A DNA stretch of 64,000 nucleotides. It comes from Lycocorax pyrrhopterus obiensis. Taxonomy: Eukaryota > Chordata > Aves > Passeriformes > Paradisaeidae. The notes under the pieces were generated by a model. The model saw only the letters and a list, made by a program, of their open reading frames with translations. It was not told where the DNA came from and ran no database searches. Below are positions 1 to 13,283 of this stretch, in pieces. Every line of letters starts with the position of its first letter. Position 1 is the stretch's first letter. Where the stretch lies: NCBI GenBank assembly GCA_014706295.1, contig JACSVZ010000011.1, forward strand, positions 3,474,663 through 3,538,662. The letters are read 5' to 3'. The position numbers and the translations under genes are program-made.

Positions 1-156
1 TTGCATTGGTCTGGTACACAAAGGCTCCACACATTCAGGGTAAATGAAATAAAACTTGGATATTGCTGAACATGGGAAGAGTCTGATAATTGAGTCAAAG
101 GATAAAATATTAAAGAATTTAGTAAAATTATTATAAAATGCAGACTGGAAAGAAGC

Positions 157-250
157 TTGTCCTGTGGTCTAGTGGAAGGTGTCGCTGCCCAAGGCAGAGG
201 CTGGAATGGGATGATCTTTAGGGTCCATTCCAACCCAGACCATTCTATGG
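157..250 (+). mobile_element. CR1 LINE 3' fragment
   Basis: The order matches the common avian CR1 tail: CTAGTGGAAGGTGTC, a degraded version of the palindromic CCCATGGCAGGGG block, then GGTCCATTCCAACCCAGACC and CATTCTATGG at the end. It is 5' truncated and noncoding. Confidence 0.8.
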
Positions 251-433
251 TTTTCTTTTTTCTTTATTTTTTAAGGAAAAAAATATTGTTCATTCTCATT
301 TCTAACCAACACACCAGTAATTTGTTTTCTGTGCTTGCTTAGAGAAGAAACATTGTCTGATCTTTCTCTCTCTTTATCTAAAGGCACAAAGCCTCTCATA
401 GGTTCACAAGCAGGTGTGTAGATGGATTTTTGG

Positions 434-506
434 GGCTGTCCTGTGCAGAGCCAGGAGTTGGAATTCGTTGATCCTTGTGGGTCAGCATATTCTGTGGTTC
501 TGTGAT
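434..506 (+). mobile_element. CR1 LINE 3' fragment
   Basis: The segment contains CAGAGCCAGGAGTTGGA, then GATCCTTGTGGGTC, and ends TTCTGTGGTTCTGTGAT, the terminal direct repeats of CR1. It is a short, diverged relic of a subfamily different from the copy at 157-250. Confidence 0.75.
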
Positions 507-3500
507 ATTTTTTTCTAATCCATCAGCTTTAAAATAAGCAGCACAAGTGCTTTTTGATCCTTAGTTGCCATTCTGCAGTGCATGCTGCTTAAGGGCCCCC
601 TTATTTTTAAGTCTGATGGTGAAATGGATTTACAAAGCTGGGTAATAATTGTAAAAATGCTCTGTAGTTTGTTGTATTCTGTTGGGGTGCACTATGTGCT
701 GGTAGAGAGATAGACCCTGAGGGCTGGAGAGAGCCTCTTTCTTGGACCCAGAGGTGACCCTGGGAGTGCATCCAGGTCACCGGGGATGGGCTGAGAGAGG
801 ATTGTGGGTTTGTGGACAGTGCTGGGCCTATGAGATGTGATAATTGTAGTTTGTGACCTTATAGGGCATTGTTTACCTGTTACCATAATAGGCAATGTCT
901 GTGCACTGTCCCAGGTGATTGGGGGACGCTGAGGTGAACATCTTTCCTGTTTCTATGATGTGATATCCTGTTGGGTGCTGGTATTTAGGGAATTCTGAGT
1001 GTGCAATAACGGCTTTGCACCTCTCCATCTTGTGTGTGGAGTCGTGCCCTGCGTGATTACTGCAGTATTCTACCCAGTAATTCCGGGATCGTGTTTCAGG
1101 GCCACGTCTGGATGCATGCCTCTCCCTTGGGGAAGGGCCCAGCGAGTTTAGCTCAGCTGTGAGGCTTTGCTGTGGCTGCTGTGGGAAGGGTGGAACTTGG
1201 AAAGGTCATCCTGCATTAGCACCCGGCTGCTGGTTCCAGCAGCGCTCACTCCATGCTCCTGGAGTTACTGTGTAACTACGGTCTGTTTATCTGCAGTGAA
1301 TTACCTCAGATAAAGCATGATCCAGGCACCCAGCAAAAAGCATGAGTAATAATCTTTCTTCCTATACTGCAACTGCCCTCCTATAAATCACTGCCCTTCA
1401 GTGGCTTTCTCTGTGGAGACATAAGATTCACCGGAGCAGGTTTCCCCCACTCATATCGGCAGAGATTTCATCTTTGGCAGCAGTTGATCATTTTCTTAAT
1501 TCACAGCAGGCCTTAAAAACCCAGATCCAATATGTTGTGCCTCCCCAGCGGTGCAGTTGTTTATCTGTCACTAAGTACCCTGTCCAATCCACCTGGCATT
1601 AATAAAAATGGAGGTTTACCACTCCTGGGGTGTCAGTGCTGGGTGTCAAATCTCAGCAAGAGCAGCAAAAAGGAATTTTGGCTCCTATTTGCATTGGTGC
1701 AAATAAGGAGAAGATCAAATGAAGTCATAACAGCAGCAGTGCAAGAGCAGGACTGAGAATCATTTCCAGGCTTCTGTGAAACCACTGTGGGGTTGTTCCT
1801 ATAATTGCCATAGCAGACTCATAAACTAACCCAAACTTCCCAATAACCTGTGCTGGCTTTATGGCAATTTCAGAAGATATTATTTCCCAAGATATTCTTT
1901 TCTCATTTTTAGAGAAATACATGTTTTATGTATGTTTTATGGATCTGACAATGCATTCCCATTAAAAAGAGTTACAACACCGTTATGATGAAAAGGAAAC
2001 TGCAAATGTACCATTCATTTTCCCAGGTTTATGACACTGCAGATTTTATTTTTTGGTTTTGTAACAAATATTTATCAAATTAAAATCAGGAGAGGGTTTT
2101 ACCTCTTTGTTGTCTTGCAAAGACACACAACTTATGTTAAAAATGTTTCCTCTTGAATTGCTGGGTTTGTGTTGTGAGTAAATATTGCTAGGATGAGATG
2201 GAACGTGATACAATAAACTCACAAATGTGTCACTCCTTCTTTTATAACTTCAAAACCTGCATGGCAGGAAGGCCGTGAGTGGAAGTTTAAGGAAGGATTG
2301 ATCCTTAGAGACAAACTGTGTCTTCCCTCAGTGGAATTTATGTCAAGCCCAGGTCAACTAAACACTGAATAGCATACGAGCATTTCGCATTTTATTTTGT
2401 TTGTGGACTGTAAAAATTCCATAAATGTTTGATATCAGTAGAGTTCTTTCAGCATCATTACATAAAAATCAAGAATGAAAAGACAGTTTTAAGTATGACT
2501 TCTTAAAAAGAGCTGATTGCTGTCTTTCCTCGTATTTTCTTGAGTGAAATCTTAAACCTGAAAGGCTGCAAGGTATTTTTTACTAACTTCACTAGTACCA
2601 GAACTTGGCTTCTAATACTTAAATTGGAACTAGGGAGACATCAAAATATGGTTAAGATCCATTTTCAAAAATGATTGCCTGAAGTTAAGTACCTACAGCT
2701 TTATTCTTCTACACAAGTGACCTGATTTTCAGAAATGCTGAGTTTAGTGCAATTCCCATTAAGAACCAAGTATGTGGAGCTCAGGAGAAAATCAGTTTAC
2801 TTAAATGTCCAAATATAGATGCACTTGCCCAGCTTTAGGCACAGATATTTGGAATTTGACTTCATATTTTTCTGGTACACTTCTTACCAAACTAGTAATT
2901 TTTAAGTGAGTAAAACTAGTTCTTCTCAGAGTTTAAAAACAAGACAAGTAAATATCCAACAAATCCCATTTCCTAGTTAAACTGGCGTTTTCCCTCTTAA
3001 GTCCATTAGTTAAGTACCTTACCAGTGTGATCAAGTTAGCCTTGATCTCTGGCAGTGCAGTATTTAAACACTTAAACTTTGAGATTTTGATAAGCTTTCA
3101 TCATTTAGAACTCTTTTTGGAAGTGAGCTGTATCTTACAGAATGCATTGCACAAGCAATCTAATTGCAATGTAACTTTCATTCTAAATATGAAAACATCT
3201 GATACTGAAATAATATTAAAAAAAAGATGGAACACAATAATCCTAAGCTTTGAAATCGGAACCTAGTGCTGTGTCTATTAAAATAGATTGTGTTAGGCTG
3301 AAATGAGTTTGAGTTCAATGGAATATATTTGCTGTATTGTATAAAGAGACCTCCAAATCAGAATATTTTTGGAAATTGCTTCTGATAAAGCACAATCCAG
3401 AATGGAATAGCTGATTTTCAGATAACTGTGCCATTCTCACTGTAGCAAAATATGTTCTTTTACCTTTATGGGGGAACTTTAACAACGTGCTTGCAAAAGG

Positions 3501-4646
3501 TAGAGAAGCGATGAGAAAGTGACAGTCTGGAGTCACTTTTCTGGCCACTCCATATTGTAATTGAGTCTGATACCATATCCTAACTCACCCTATTGTGCCT
3601 TGCTACAATGCAGAATAGATGTAAAAACTGCCAGTGCATGCTGCTGGGTTCTGTAATACACAGACACAAAGGCTTAAAAGGCTTTTATATAAATCCACAA
3701 TTAGGATTCACTAAAACCCCTTGAAGTCAATTTCTGTTGAACCGTATCAATAGTTTATCACTCAACTCCTTCTTTCCCTACCTTTCCTGTCAAGAAACTG
3801 AAGGCTCAATTTTGTGATTTCGCTTCTTTTGGCGAATAATTCATTAATAAAATAACTCTGATCAAATGGACAAACACAAAAGCTTTCCTGGAGATCTGGA
3901 CCTGAGCTTTAAATCATCATCCTGCTTAATGCACTGTCGGAGCAATCCACTGCAGCTCTGTCTCCTTGTCAGGCTGTCTCTGGTTGGGCTGCAAAATTTA
4001 CCTGGACATTCACATTTGCAAACTCTGACTACCTGTCAGATGGAACTTGTTTTGTTAAAAATCAGTGATGTCAGTCCATAAAGGAATGGGGCCTCCAGCC
4101 TCAGCAGTGTTTTATGGGAAAAGGTGGTGATTCACTCTGCTCTGCCCATGGAGCTGCTTGAACCATAAGCAAATAATGTGCTTGGTGAATCGTTCATGCT
4201 TCGTTAATCTGAAATTTATTGGTAAAATAATATTATTCAGCCCTTTTTTAAAATAACCACAAAGCCCACAATTTTTGTGTGCTTAATACATTACTGTTGA
4301 AATTATCATCAGTTACTGTGAAATACTGTAGAAACCGTCCAATAAATGTGATGGATTGTGTAATTAACTCCTGATCAGCACCGATTTTCAGAGATGTTAC
4401 CCAGTGAACCTGAGGGCACTTTATGACCTTCACACTGAGTATACAGCTAATTACTCCTTGGGCAATAATTATTAAGTTTTTTTAGCCTCAGTTTGTCATT
4501 TTGTATTCTAAATTATGATGCTCTTCAGCTTCTCAACCCATTTGGCTATAAAACTGCAGCTCTCAGAGGGCTCCCTAAATTGTCTCTGTGACTGTATGGA
4601 TTACACCAACTTCATTAAGTAGATTACAGGGATGTCTGTTTTGCAG

Positions 4647-4783
4647 GTTTTCCATTGATCGCCACACTGACCTTGAGAGACAGTTCAACATCAATGCAGA
4701 GGATGGGAAAATAACTCTGGCAACACCCCTGGACAGAGAAACCAGCACATGGCACAACATCACCATTGTAGCCACTGAAACCA
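4647..4783 (+). CDS. CDH8: Cadherin-8, coding exon 8 (EC4 segment)
   Basis: This 137-bp internal exon encodes part of the fourth extracellular cadherin repeat of a type II classical cadherin, a calcium-dependent neuronal cell-adhesion protein. Its first base completes a codon begun in an upstream exon outside the window. The translation then starts FSIDRHTDLERQFN and ends HNITIVATET plus one base. The acceptor is TTTTGCAG and the donor is A|GTAAGTG, a strong site. An N-glycosylation sequon (NIT) lies at 4756-4764. The residues match what I recall of mammalian cadherin-8 except for a few conservative changes, and the 137-bp length fits the type II cadherin exon series. The next exon joins in phase (A|GG, Arg). 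If the donor is not used, the frame stops 13 codons later at 4822-4824. The exon number assumes mammalian numbering. The identification as CDH8 rests mainly on the C-terminal exon of the same gene. Confidence 0.95.
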
Positions 4784-7700
4784 GTAAGTGCTTGTGTACT
4801 CTGACTGTTCTGTTGGGTTTATAGTTGATTTTAACAGGCTGTGCAGTGGAAGCTGTATATAACTCAGTAAAATAAAATGTGTTGGGTGTTTAAATTAGAG
4901 AATTTTTGAAAGAAAGCTTAATTTCTATGCAAGCTCCATTTCTTTTCATTTTTACAACTGCATATTTTTTTCCAGTGAATATAGTGATAGAGATTTTGAA
5001 GTGATAGGTGAGTACATACATACAGGGTATGCAGGATAAACATTAAAAAATGGTTTAAAAAGCCCAAACCAAAGCCTTGCAATTAGCTATATTAATACAG
5101 AAGAAAATTAAAGCTTTGCTGTTGTCGAAGTAAATTGAAGGCTCAACCCAGACGTTCTTAATTCTGAGTGCTATTATGTTTCAGAGCCATAAATGATTAA
5201 GCACAGGGGTAATGTTGCATGAAAGTGGTGCTGTTGGATACGTATGGATGAGTTTACTCACACCCAGCTCTCGACAGGAACCTGCATTGTTCAGGTCCAC
5301 AGAGCCCTGGTGGCTGCTCTGCACACCTGAGTCAGGAGAGCTGCCCTGCCTGGCAATACGGGTCATGGATTTTAATCAAGGAGAATTCTTAATTAATTTG
5401 GAGCTGCTGATAGGATCACGCACAACAGCGTAATTTATTATTCATATTTGCACTGTATTTTAGACAATGCATTTGACACGAGCAAAGGAGCAGGTGGGGA
5501 ACGTGGGGCTGCCACCCTGTGTCGTGTCCTGAACTGGAACACGAACCCTGGAACTCTTTCTGCTGATGCCTCTGTCCTGCACTCGGTGTACAGGCAGAAC
5601 CCCCTTTGTGCACACACTTGAGCCAGCACTGCAGGAATACCTGTCCTCAGGGCCTGGTGATCAATGCTGCTCAATTCTGTGCGGAGAGAACTGGGGGATG
5701 CTTGCCCCCAAATCTCCTTTTTGAAGGATACAGCATTATGGTACAGAGCATTTGAAACTCGATTTCATAGTACTGTAGCTATGAACATAATAAATTAGGG
5801 GATAAAATATGCTTTTTTGGCCCAGTTTTGTTGTCTAATATTTTTCTTGTGGTACCTGTTTTCAAAAACATGTTAGGAATCTGTGACACACATAAGTCTG
5901 GATGTAAACCAAGCCTCCAACTTCCACTCCTTGTACTCTGTGTTCCTCTGACCCACCTCAGTAATTTGAGGATTTCATTGCCAGTAGTGCCAACAGTGCC
6001 TGTTACTGTTCCTTCCTGCAGCCAAACCATACTTTAATAAATTAGCAGAAATACTTTCTGCTTGCAGGAAAGCCAAGCCACAGAGAAGCACATGAGGAAA
6101 GAAAGGAAGATCTGGTTTCATTGGGTGTATTTCCCCAGGTTAATATCTAACCAGTTAACAATTTTAATATTTTTAAAGGAAAAATATTTTAAATTTCCAT
6201 AGTAATTTTCTCAGATCATGAGATTTACCAACAGCATGGAAAGCAGGATTATTAGTTTATGATCCAAAATGTTCAGATGTAAAGTGAAGTCATTTTACGT
6301 TTTGTTTCCTCAAAAAAGTCAAAAAGGAACAAGATAAAAGGAATAATTTTGCAAGACACTCCTCCAGTTCTTTTTTGTATCTCCCTTACACGTGTGTGTC
6401 AGAGCAAAGTTACCACAAGAGCACTTTACTAAGCCCCACAAGAGTGAAGTCTGCCCGCTGCATTTTCAGTTTTTTAAAACATAATCATACTCAAGGATTT
6501 TGTAAGAAATCAGCCTTGTCATTCGACTTCATGGGAGCCTCAGCATCTACTGCTATTGTAAAATTGCCTCTTATCAGACTGGCTATGAAAATAATAATGC
6601 CAATCTTGTTCTAAGCATTTGTGTTCCTGCTGATGGCTTCTTTTTGCATTCCTAATATAATTATTTGACATTTACATAAAACAAGGGCTTAATTTTGTAG
6701 ACTACTGTCTTTGCTTATTTAAGTGAAATTATTTTTAAGCTCCTCAAGCAGAAATTAAATTTGCTTATAGAACTGTCAAACAGGGGAAAATGGGCATTTT
6801 TAGATTTTTTTTCCCAAGACAGTAATAGGCAAAATCTCTGTTGTAAAATAACAGAAATCTGTTGGAGGCAGACACAAGCAGCAAATGCAAATACAAAGTG
6901 TGTCATTACGATGCCTTCACTGACAGCCTTATTAATGGACTGCTGATCTCTCCCAGGAAAATAAATACGTTGGAATTGTTCATGCAGGAACGTTTCCTCT
7001 TCCTGGGCTGGCAGCTTCCCAGGGCCTGTGCAAGGCTCTCCCCTCCATCTGCAGAGCAATGACCAGACCATTTAATTGCCATTAAATTTGCTTACTCCTC
7101 ATAAGCCATCATACTGGTTTTTTATTTCTTGATTCCCAGCATGGTAGATCCTTAATATGCCTTGATTTAGCAACACTTTCATAGATAAACACCAACTTTC
7201 TCCAAACCATAATTCACTATTTCAGAGCTTTGTGCTGGTAGGATACCTGCAGCTAAATTTGTGCTCTAAAGCGAGGTAATTTTTGGCAGTTTCCTGCTGT
7301 CATCATCCCCCAGCCACTGTCTTAGGTAGGAATGTTCCAAGACAGGAACGGAGCATTACTGCTTCTGCATTTACGCTTGAAATAGGGATGAAGATCCTCA
7401 GACTTGCTGATCTTTTAAAAAGTGATCAGATTTAAAATATGTGTGGATAATTTTAAACATTTTTAATCTGAGTGATGGAAAATGTGAGCTCAACCCTCTC
7501 ACATTTAGCAAAATTAGGAGGAGAAGCAGACAAACATGAGCCAGTGTGGAAAGCGGCTCTTTTCTGTGTATACTTGACAGGCAAAAGAGCAGTTTGGGGG
7601 TTTTCTGTGGGATTTGTGTGGGGTTTTTCATTTGGTTGGATTTTTATTTAGAAGAGAGATATTTTCTGTTCTAATCCATGGTCAAGTGTCTGGCCAGTGC

Positions 7701-10700
7701 TTGTTCAGAACAAATTCATGCTATTGGTGACAAATAGTATTGTATTCAGAGACCTGTACCAATTGAGACATCTCGGATGGTGCTGTTTCCCTCCTTTACT
7801 TTCCCACTGCTGACAGACTCTTTTGAAGGAGATTCTGGTTTTCTGCAGCCTTTGTTTTCAGGGAGTTAAACTGGCCAGCCAGACTAAAGAACAGCTGCCT
7901 TGAGTGGCTCTCCCTCAAGACATTTGCTCAGACTTTTGCATTGCCTGCATTTTCTGGTTCCTGAACTGCGTGGCCGATGCACAGAGCTTTTGCCTCCTGT
8001 TTAAACCCCAGTAACCACGTTGCATTCTGCTTGTGTTGAGGGACACACCTGGTGCAGGTGGCTTGATTTGCAAGCTGCAGGTTGAGCTGCAGCCCAGAGA
8101 GACAGGAGGATGTGACCTGTGACCCTTTGCATGACAAGGGATCCGAGGACCTGTGGCACGGCTGGGTGAGGGACACCCAGAGCCAGAGCAGGAGCCCAGG
8201 GCTCAGGAAGAAGAGCCAAGGCTTCCCTGTGCTTGGGCTGTGAAGGGCTAAAAGCCCAGGGACAAACGCCTTTGTGGGGATCTCTCTCAGAGGCGCAGGC
8301 TCAGGCTGCGTCTGTGTTACTGTGCTGGGAATAAATGGCTTCATGGAACGGGAGATCTGAGACTGCTGAGGGAAACCTGGGCTGGAACCAGTGAGGAAAC
8401 CTGGGCTGGCTGTGAGTGGGGTGTGGGGAGTCAAGAGGAGAGCTGGAGCCTCTGCTGGGTCCCAGCAGTGACAGTGTGGGGTGGTGGGAGTGTGACTGAC
8501 AGAGAGTCCCATCAATGGTCACATTGGGAAGTTCCCTTAGGAGCTGTATGCCCACAAGAGCGAATTCTTCAATCTTTTTGTGGTTACTAAAGATGAAACC
8601 ATGCAAAGAGAAATCTGTGGAAAACAACGAACTGAATGAGGTTAACATGGTACAGGTGACGTTTAGGTGATAACAGGTGATACTTATGTGCTGGTTTCAG
8701 TAGTTCAGATTTAGTTATAAGTTTTCCTTTAAACTCCTTCTGCAGCTTTAGTCTTCTGATCTGCTACCCTTAAATCTGTCTACTCCTAAATATTCCATAT
8801 CTTTTGGACATTTTTCCTATTGTGTGATTTCTTACATCTCTTTCTTATGTGATCAAATTAATTTTTGCCTCTTTGTTGTTCAACATTTTTCCTCGCTGGT
8901 CTCCTCTGTGCTGATGAATTCTGCCATATGGATTTTTAAGAGAAGATAATATTAGAAAGAACTTTGACATCTTTGAAAGATCCCTCTGAAATGCAGGCTT
9001 AGGGTGTGCAGAAAAAATACACTCATGGCAAGGGTGAGACTCAAAGCTATTGAACCTGTGAATTGGTTCTTAAATTTTCTTTCTACATTGCCATTCATCC
9101 AGGTTTGCCCTGCTGAATGGAAAGGAGCAGGAATATCCAGGTGATGACAGGCTGGAGGAAGCAGGTCCACTGGCAAAATGATTCCCTGAGAATGAACCTT
9201 TGTGCCTTTGTGCTCTGTGGATATAAAGGCTGAACGTTGTCACTGACTCTGGACTCTAAACCCTGAACTAATGAGATTTCTCATTAGTTTGTGGTGTAGC
9301 TGAGACTTACATGAGCTTGAAGTTGTAGCCAAGGTTGGGAGGTTTATTTTAAATTTAAATGCTTGAGAGAAGAGGGGTGAATACAGTCTTGCTGTGTAAG
9401 TCAGGTTTGATAGTGCTGCTCATGTGTTTGAGCTCTCTGGAGCTGTATCCTGAACAGGAAAGGAATCTGGGGGCATGTGCAAGGATTTTTTGACAGCCTG
9501 AATTGCAGTGCAGTAAGAATGAATGATCAAATTACAGACGTCTCTTTTGGTGCATCTTTTTTGTGTGTACAAAGGCTCATCACATCTTTGGTTCCTTGCT
9601 ACTTGCTTGAAATGAATTTTCTACCATTCAGTAAAATCTAGTGAAGTCAGGATCCTAATAGTCAGATGCGATCCCATTCTCCTGAACCCACAAATACATT
9701 TTTCGCTTGTGTAGATTACAATTATAGCTGTAACTCCTGCTCCCATTGACATGCTTGCGTTGCTGGCATTAACTGGTTGGCAATTTTGCTGGGCAGTGAA
9801 GCAGAGCAGGGTTCAGGCTGGGCTTAACCTCCTCAGTATTCTCCCAGTTTCCCGCACAGGTTTTGCAGCACTTACCACGTTACGTGTTGTCAATGCTAGT
9901 CAGAGGAAAAGAAAATCAAATAGCCATGACTTATTTATTAGACCATTTTTGCTCCAGATTCTGAATGGAGCTCAGAATTGCTGATCATTCAAGCGATCAG
10001 ATTGCCAGACATGGATAAGGCATGTAATAATTAAACTCTGGCCTCTTTTTGCCTCCAGCTCCATGGATTTCCATTCCCATTTTCTAATGGCTGGAACAGC
10101 CACCTTGCAGGTGCTTTCCTTGCACACTTACTATGTGAGCCATTAATACTAAGGAAATGCCCAGTACTTCCATCATTGCTGGTCAATTGATATAACAACA
10201 GCAGTAATAAATGGAGAACTGGTGTAGTTTGAAACCAAAGCAAAGACTTACCTCAGAGAAGCTGGTTTAACTTAGCCTAGAAAGAAATTTATTAGCAACA
10301 TAATTTGACTGCACAACAGTCCTCTGATTTAAATATGAATATACTGATATTTGCATACTCATCCATCCTAAACTGAAGCTGAGATCTGCTTCAGATACAG
10401 GATTCTAGTGAATTCTTTGGAAACAAAATATACTGCAATGCCTTCATTATTAGCAATGCTTATCTGAAATTCTCTTTTTAAAAAGTGAGGTAATCTTTTT
10501 CCCCAGAATATGTGTATTACAGAGTAGAACTTCCTTGAATTATACCATAGATTGCAACAAGTAAAGACTTCTAAATATATTCCACTTGGCAGGCTCAGAT
10601 TTGTGACAAACACATCAATAAATAACAGGAAGCCTGGCTCATTATCTTTAAAGACAGTTAAATGATGATCCTTTTAAAGTCCCCAAGCTTTCCTTCATCC

Positions 10701-10788
10701 GATGAAGCACTGAGTGGACTACTCGAGGTTTCTATTTTCCTCTGAGCTGTGTTTTGATCATTTGCAGCACTGGGTTCTTCTCCCTCTT

Positions 10789-11018
10789 AGGCTGGATATT
10801 CGGAGAAATTGTTCCCTGGGAGGGTAGGCAGGCCCTGGCACAGGGTGCCCAGAGCAGCTGTGGCTGCCCCTGGATCCCTGGCAGTGTCCAAGGCCAGGCT
10901 GGACATTGGGGCTTGGAGCAGCAAGTGGGACAGTGGAAGGTGTCCCTGCCCATGGCAGGGGTGAGACAAGGTTATTTTTAAGGTCCTTCCAACCTGATCC
11001 ACTCTGGGATTCTGTGAT
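10789..11018 (+). mobile_element. CR1 LINE 3' end
   Basis: The copy runs from GGCTGGATATTCGGAG through GCCCAGAGCAGCTGTGGCTG and the GTGTCCCTGCCCATGGCAGG block to TCCTTCCAACCTGATCC and GGGATTCTGTGATCC. These are consecutive parts of the CR1 3' end. It is 5' truncated and similar to the copy at 61040-61313. Confidence 0.9.
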
Positions 11019-13238
11019 CCTCACACCCTGCACACCACACTCACAGACGTACAGCAGAGCAGTCCACTGGGGAATTCCAAAGCCAGTGCCTGGGAGAGGA
11101 TATTTCTCGAAGCCTGGAGCTGTGCTTTTTAGCCAAGTTTTAAATCTCTGAATGGAGGGTTTTAATGCAATTTCTGTTGTCCTTATTCTGCAGGCACTGC
11201 AGTCACAGAGATATTATTTTCATTGTGATTGACTGCTTGATCAAGGGGTTCTTGGCGCTCAGCCCCACATGCCAAGCAAGCAGTGCTCCTGTGGCAGCCT
11301 CAGCCCCCTGCCCAATGACTGGGCAAAGCACCAGAACTGCCACAAGCAGTAGAAATTCTCATGAATAGTTATTCAAAACAAGAGGTGGAAATCTAGACAA
11401 GATCTTGAGATGTAAATGGCAATTTGACCGCAATAAATATTTTCCAGGCCCAGAGCAGAGAGTCTCAAGGACAAAGCTGTGGGCTCTGTCTGACACAGGT
11501 AATTACCCACACCAATGGCATTCTTTGGAAATGAAGAAGTATGAGGCAATTTTGTCACCTAATGGGAAAGGGCATAAAGCCAGAAAAGCTCTATATGGTT
11601 TACCGAGAATATAAATACAGTAATTGAATCATCACCCAGCACATGCAATGCTAAAGTTACCTGTATTGTGTATTCCCTTAAAAAATGCAAGGACACTAAT
11701 TAAAAGGGAAGAGAGACATATTTCTTCAGAACAAGCCTTCAGCTACAATGTACTTTTTAATGCCATGAATACCTTTGCTTTCATTATGCTTTCATTTATT
11801 TAATTTTATTTAGCCTTTTATGGTAAAAATAACTATAGGCATTATTAGCAATAATTTTAACATTTTAGGGAGTTACTTTGGTACATCATATAATTAACTT
11901 AGGGCTGAGTAAATTTCAGTAAGTTTGACAAAGAGAAGGAAATAAGCCTTTATGGAGGTTTAAACAAGAGAAGCTCAGGAATATTAACCTTTTCTGCTTG
12001 ACCCTTTTTGCTCTGGTTTAGTGGAACTCAAGCTATATAATTCATCATTTTTACACTGAAACACAGAATTTACTAAGGTAGTTTTTATCCATTTGCACAA
12101 AACCACAGGGCTACACAGGGCTCCTCAGATCCTGATGGGTCGCTGCCATTGGGCAGTGGAGGGCTGGTGCATCTTGTCAAGCCAGTTTGCAGTTCTCAGC
12201 TGTGAAAGTGTATTCAAGCATAGCACAAAACATCCCAGTAGTGTTTCACACAGCTCAGGAATAGCAGGAGAGGTGATCCACACAGACAATAGCATGGGAG
12301 TGGCCATATTATGAGGAAATACAAATGGGAAGGGAGGGTGCTTATGAAACAATCTCTGTATGAAACGGCCTCAGTAGTTCAGGAGCAAGCCCTGAAACTC
12401 AGATATGGGATGCTGAGTAGAAGCTGGAGACCTCTGATTCCAGAGGGAGGCAGGGAAGGCAACTGTGAATAAAGCATCTGAGTAATTCAGTAAAAAGAAC
12501 CAAATAAAAGGTCAAAGAAGGTAGTGATCATCATTATGGCAAGGAAAAGGAGAGAGATTTGCAGGAACAATCCAAACCATATTTCTTTCTGTCCTGGGCA
12601 TTATAAATCCAGGCTAGACATCCGAGTTCTAGAGTGGCAAATATTCATTTCACAGAGACATGCTGGAGTTGGAACACTGTTCAAAGCTTAAACCACAAAA
12701 GGTTGGTGTTGCTGTCTGCACCAAGAACAGGTAGAGAAATGACACGAAGTCCAGGCTCAGGGATAGATGGAAGTGATTTAATAATTTTTCCAAAGGCTTT
12801 TATGTGTTAGTTCACAAAAGTGTGTTAAATGGTATAAGGTTAAGGTCCTTTGGCCACCCACCCCTTGAGGGGATTGGCCAAGTTCTAAGACACCCATCTC
12901 TGAATGTTTTTCTAGTTAGAACCATAACAATCCTGCAAAACAACCTGCAGCTGCAAGAAGTTTACAAAACTGTAACATTGTTTTGAGTTACTTGCACGGG
13001 AAAGACAGAGCTCTCACAAAATGCTGCAAAGAGCTGAAGAAATTCTCTGCTGAAGCTTTTTCAGCATCCATAGGTTGGAGCATTAGGTGGTGTTTTAGAA
13101 AGAAAGAAGGTTTCCTGGGGCGCTAAACAGGGAAGAATTCAAGTAAGGAGTACAAGCAGAAGTGTACATGACTAATTATTGAAGAGAATATTTTGTAATT
13201 ACTTTGAGGAAATCTGGAGGCTGCTTAAGCTGACCATG

Positions 13239-13283
13239 TAGATCTATATAGATATATAGATGAGATATAGATCTATACATATG
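13239..13283 (+). repeat. GATA/TATA-rich palindromic tract
   Basis: Alternating GATCTATA and GATATA units include the perfect palindrome TATAGATCTATA near 13266-13277. The tract is low complexity and may fold into a hairpin. Confidence 0.7.

Larger units (their letters stand above)
1..4646 (+). other. CDH8: Partial CDH8 intron 7
   Basis: This is the 3' portion of the intron upstream of exon 8, mostly unique AT-rich sequence. It holds two short CR1 3'-end relics at 157-250 and 434-506. Short ORFs here have no recognisable domain and no coding-like composition. Beyond the acceptor at 4645-4646 I see nothing functional. Confidence 0.85.

Noticed and set aside
7928..8515. A 195-codon minus-strand ORF, the longest outside the repeats and CDH8
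   Set aside because: It is Pro/Ser/Leu-rich without any recognisable domain, lies in a GC-richer patch where stops are rarer, and overlaps other open frames on the same strand. No promoter, splice logic or homology is visible.
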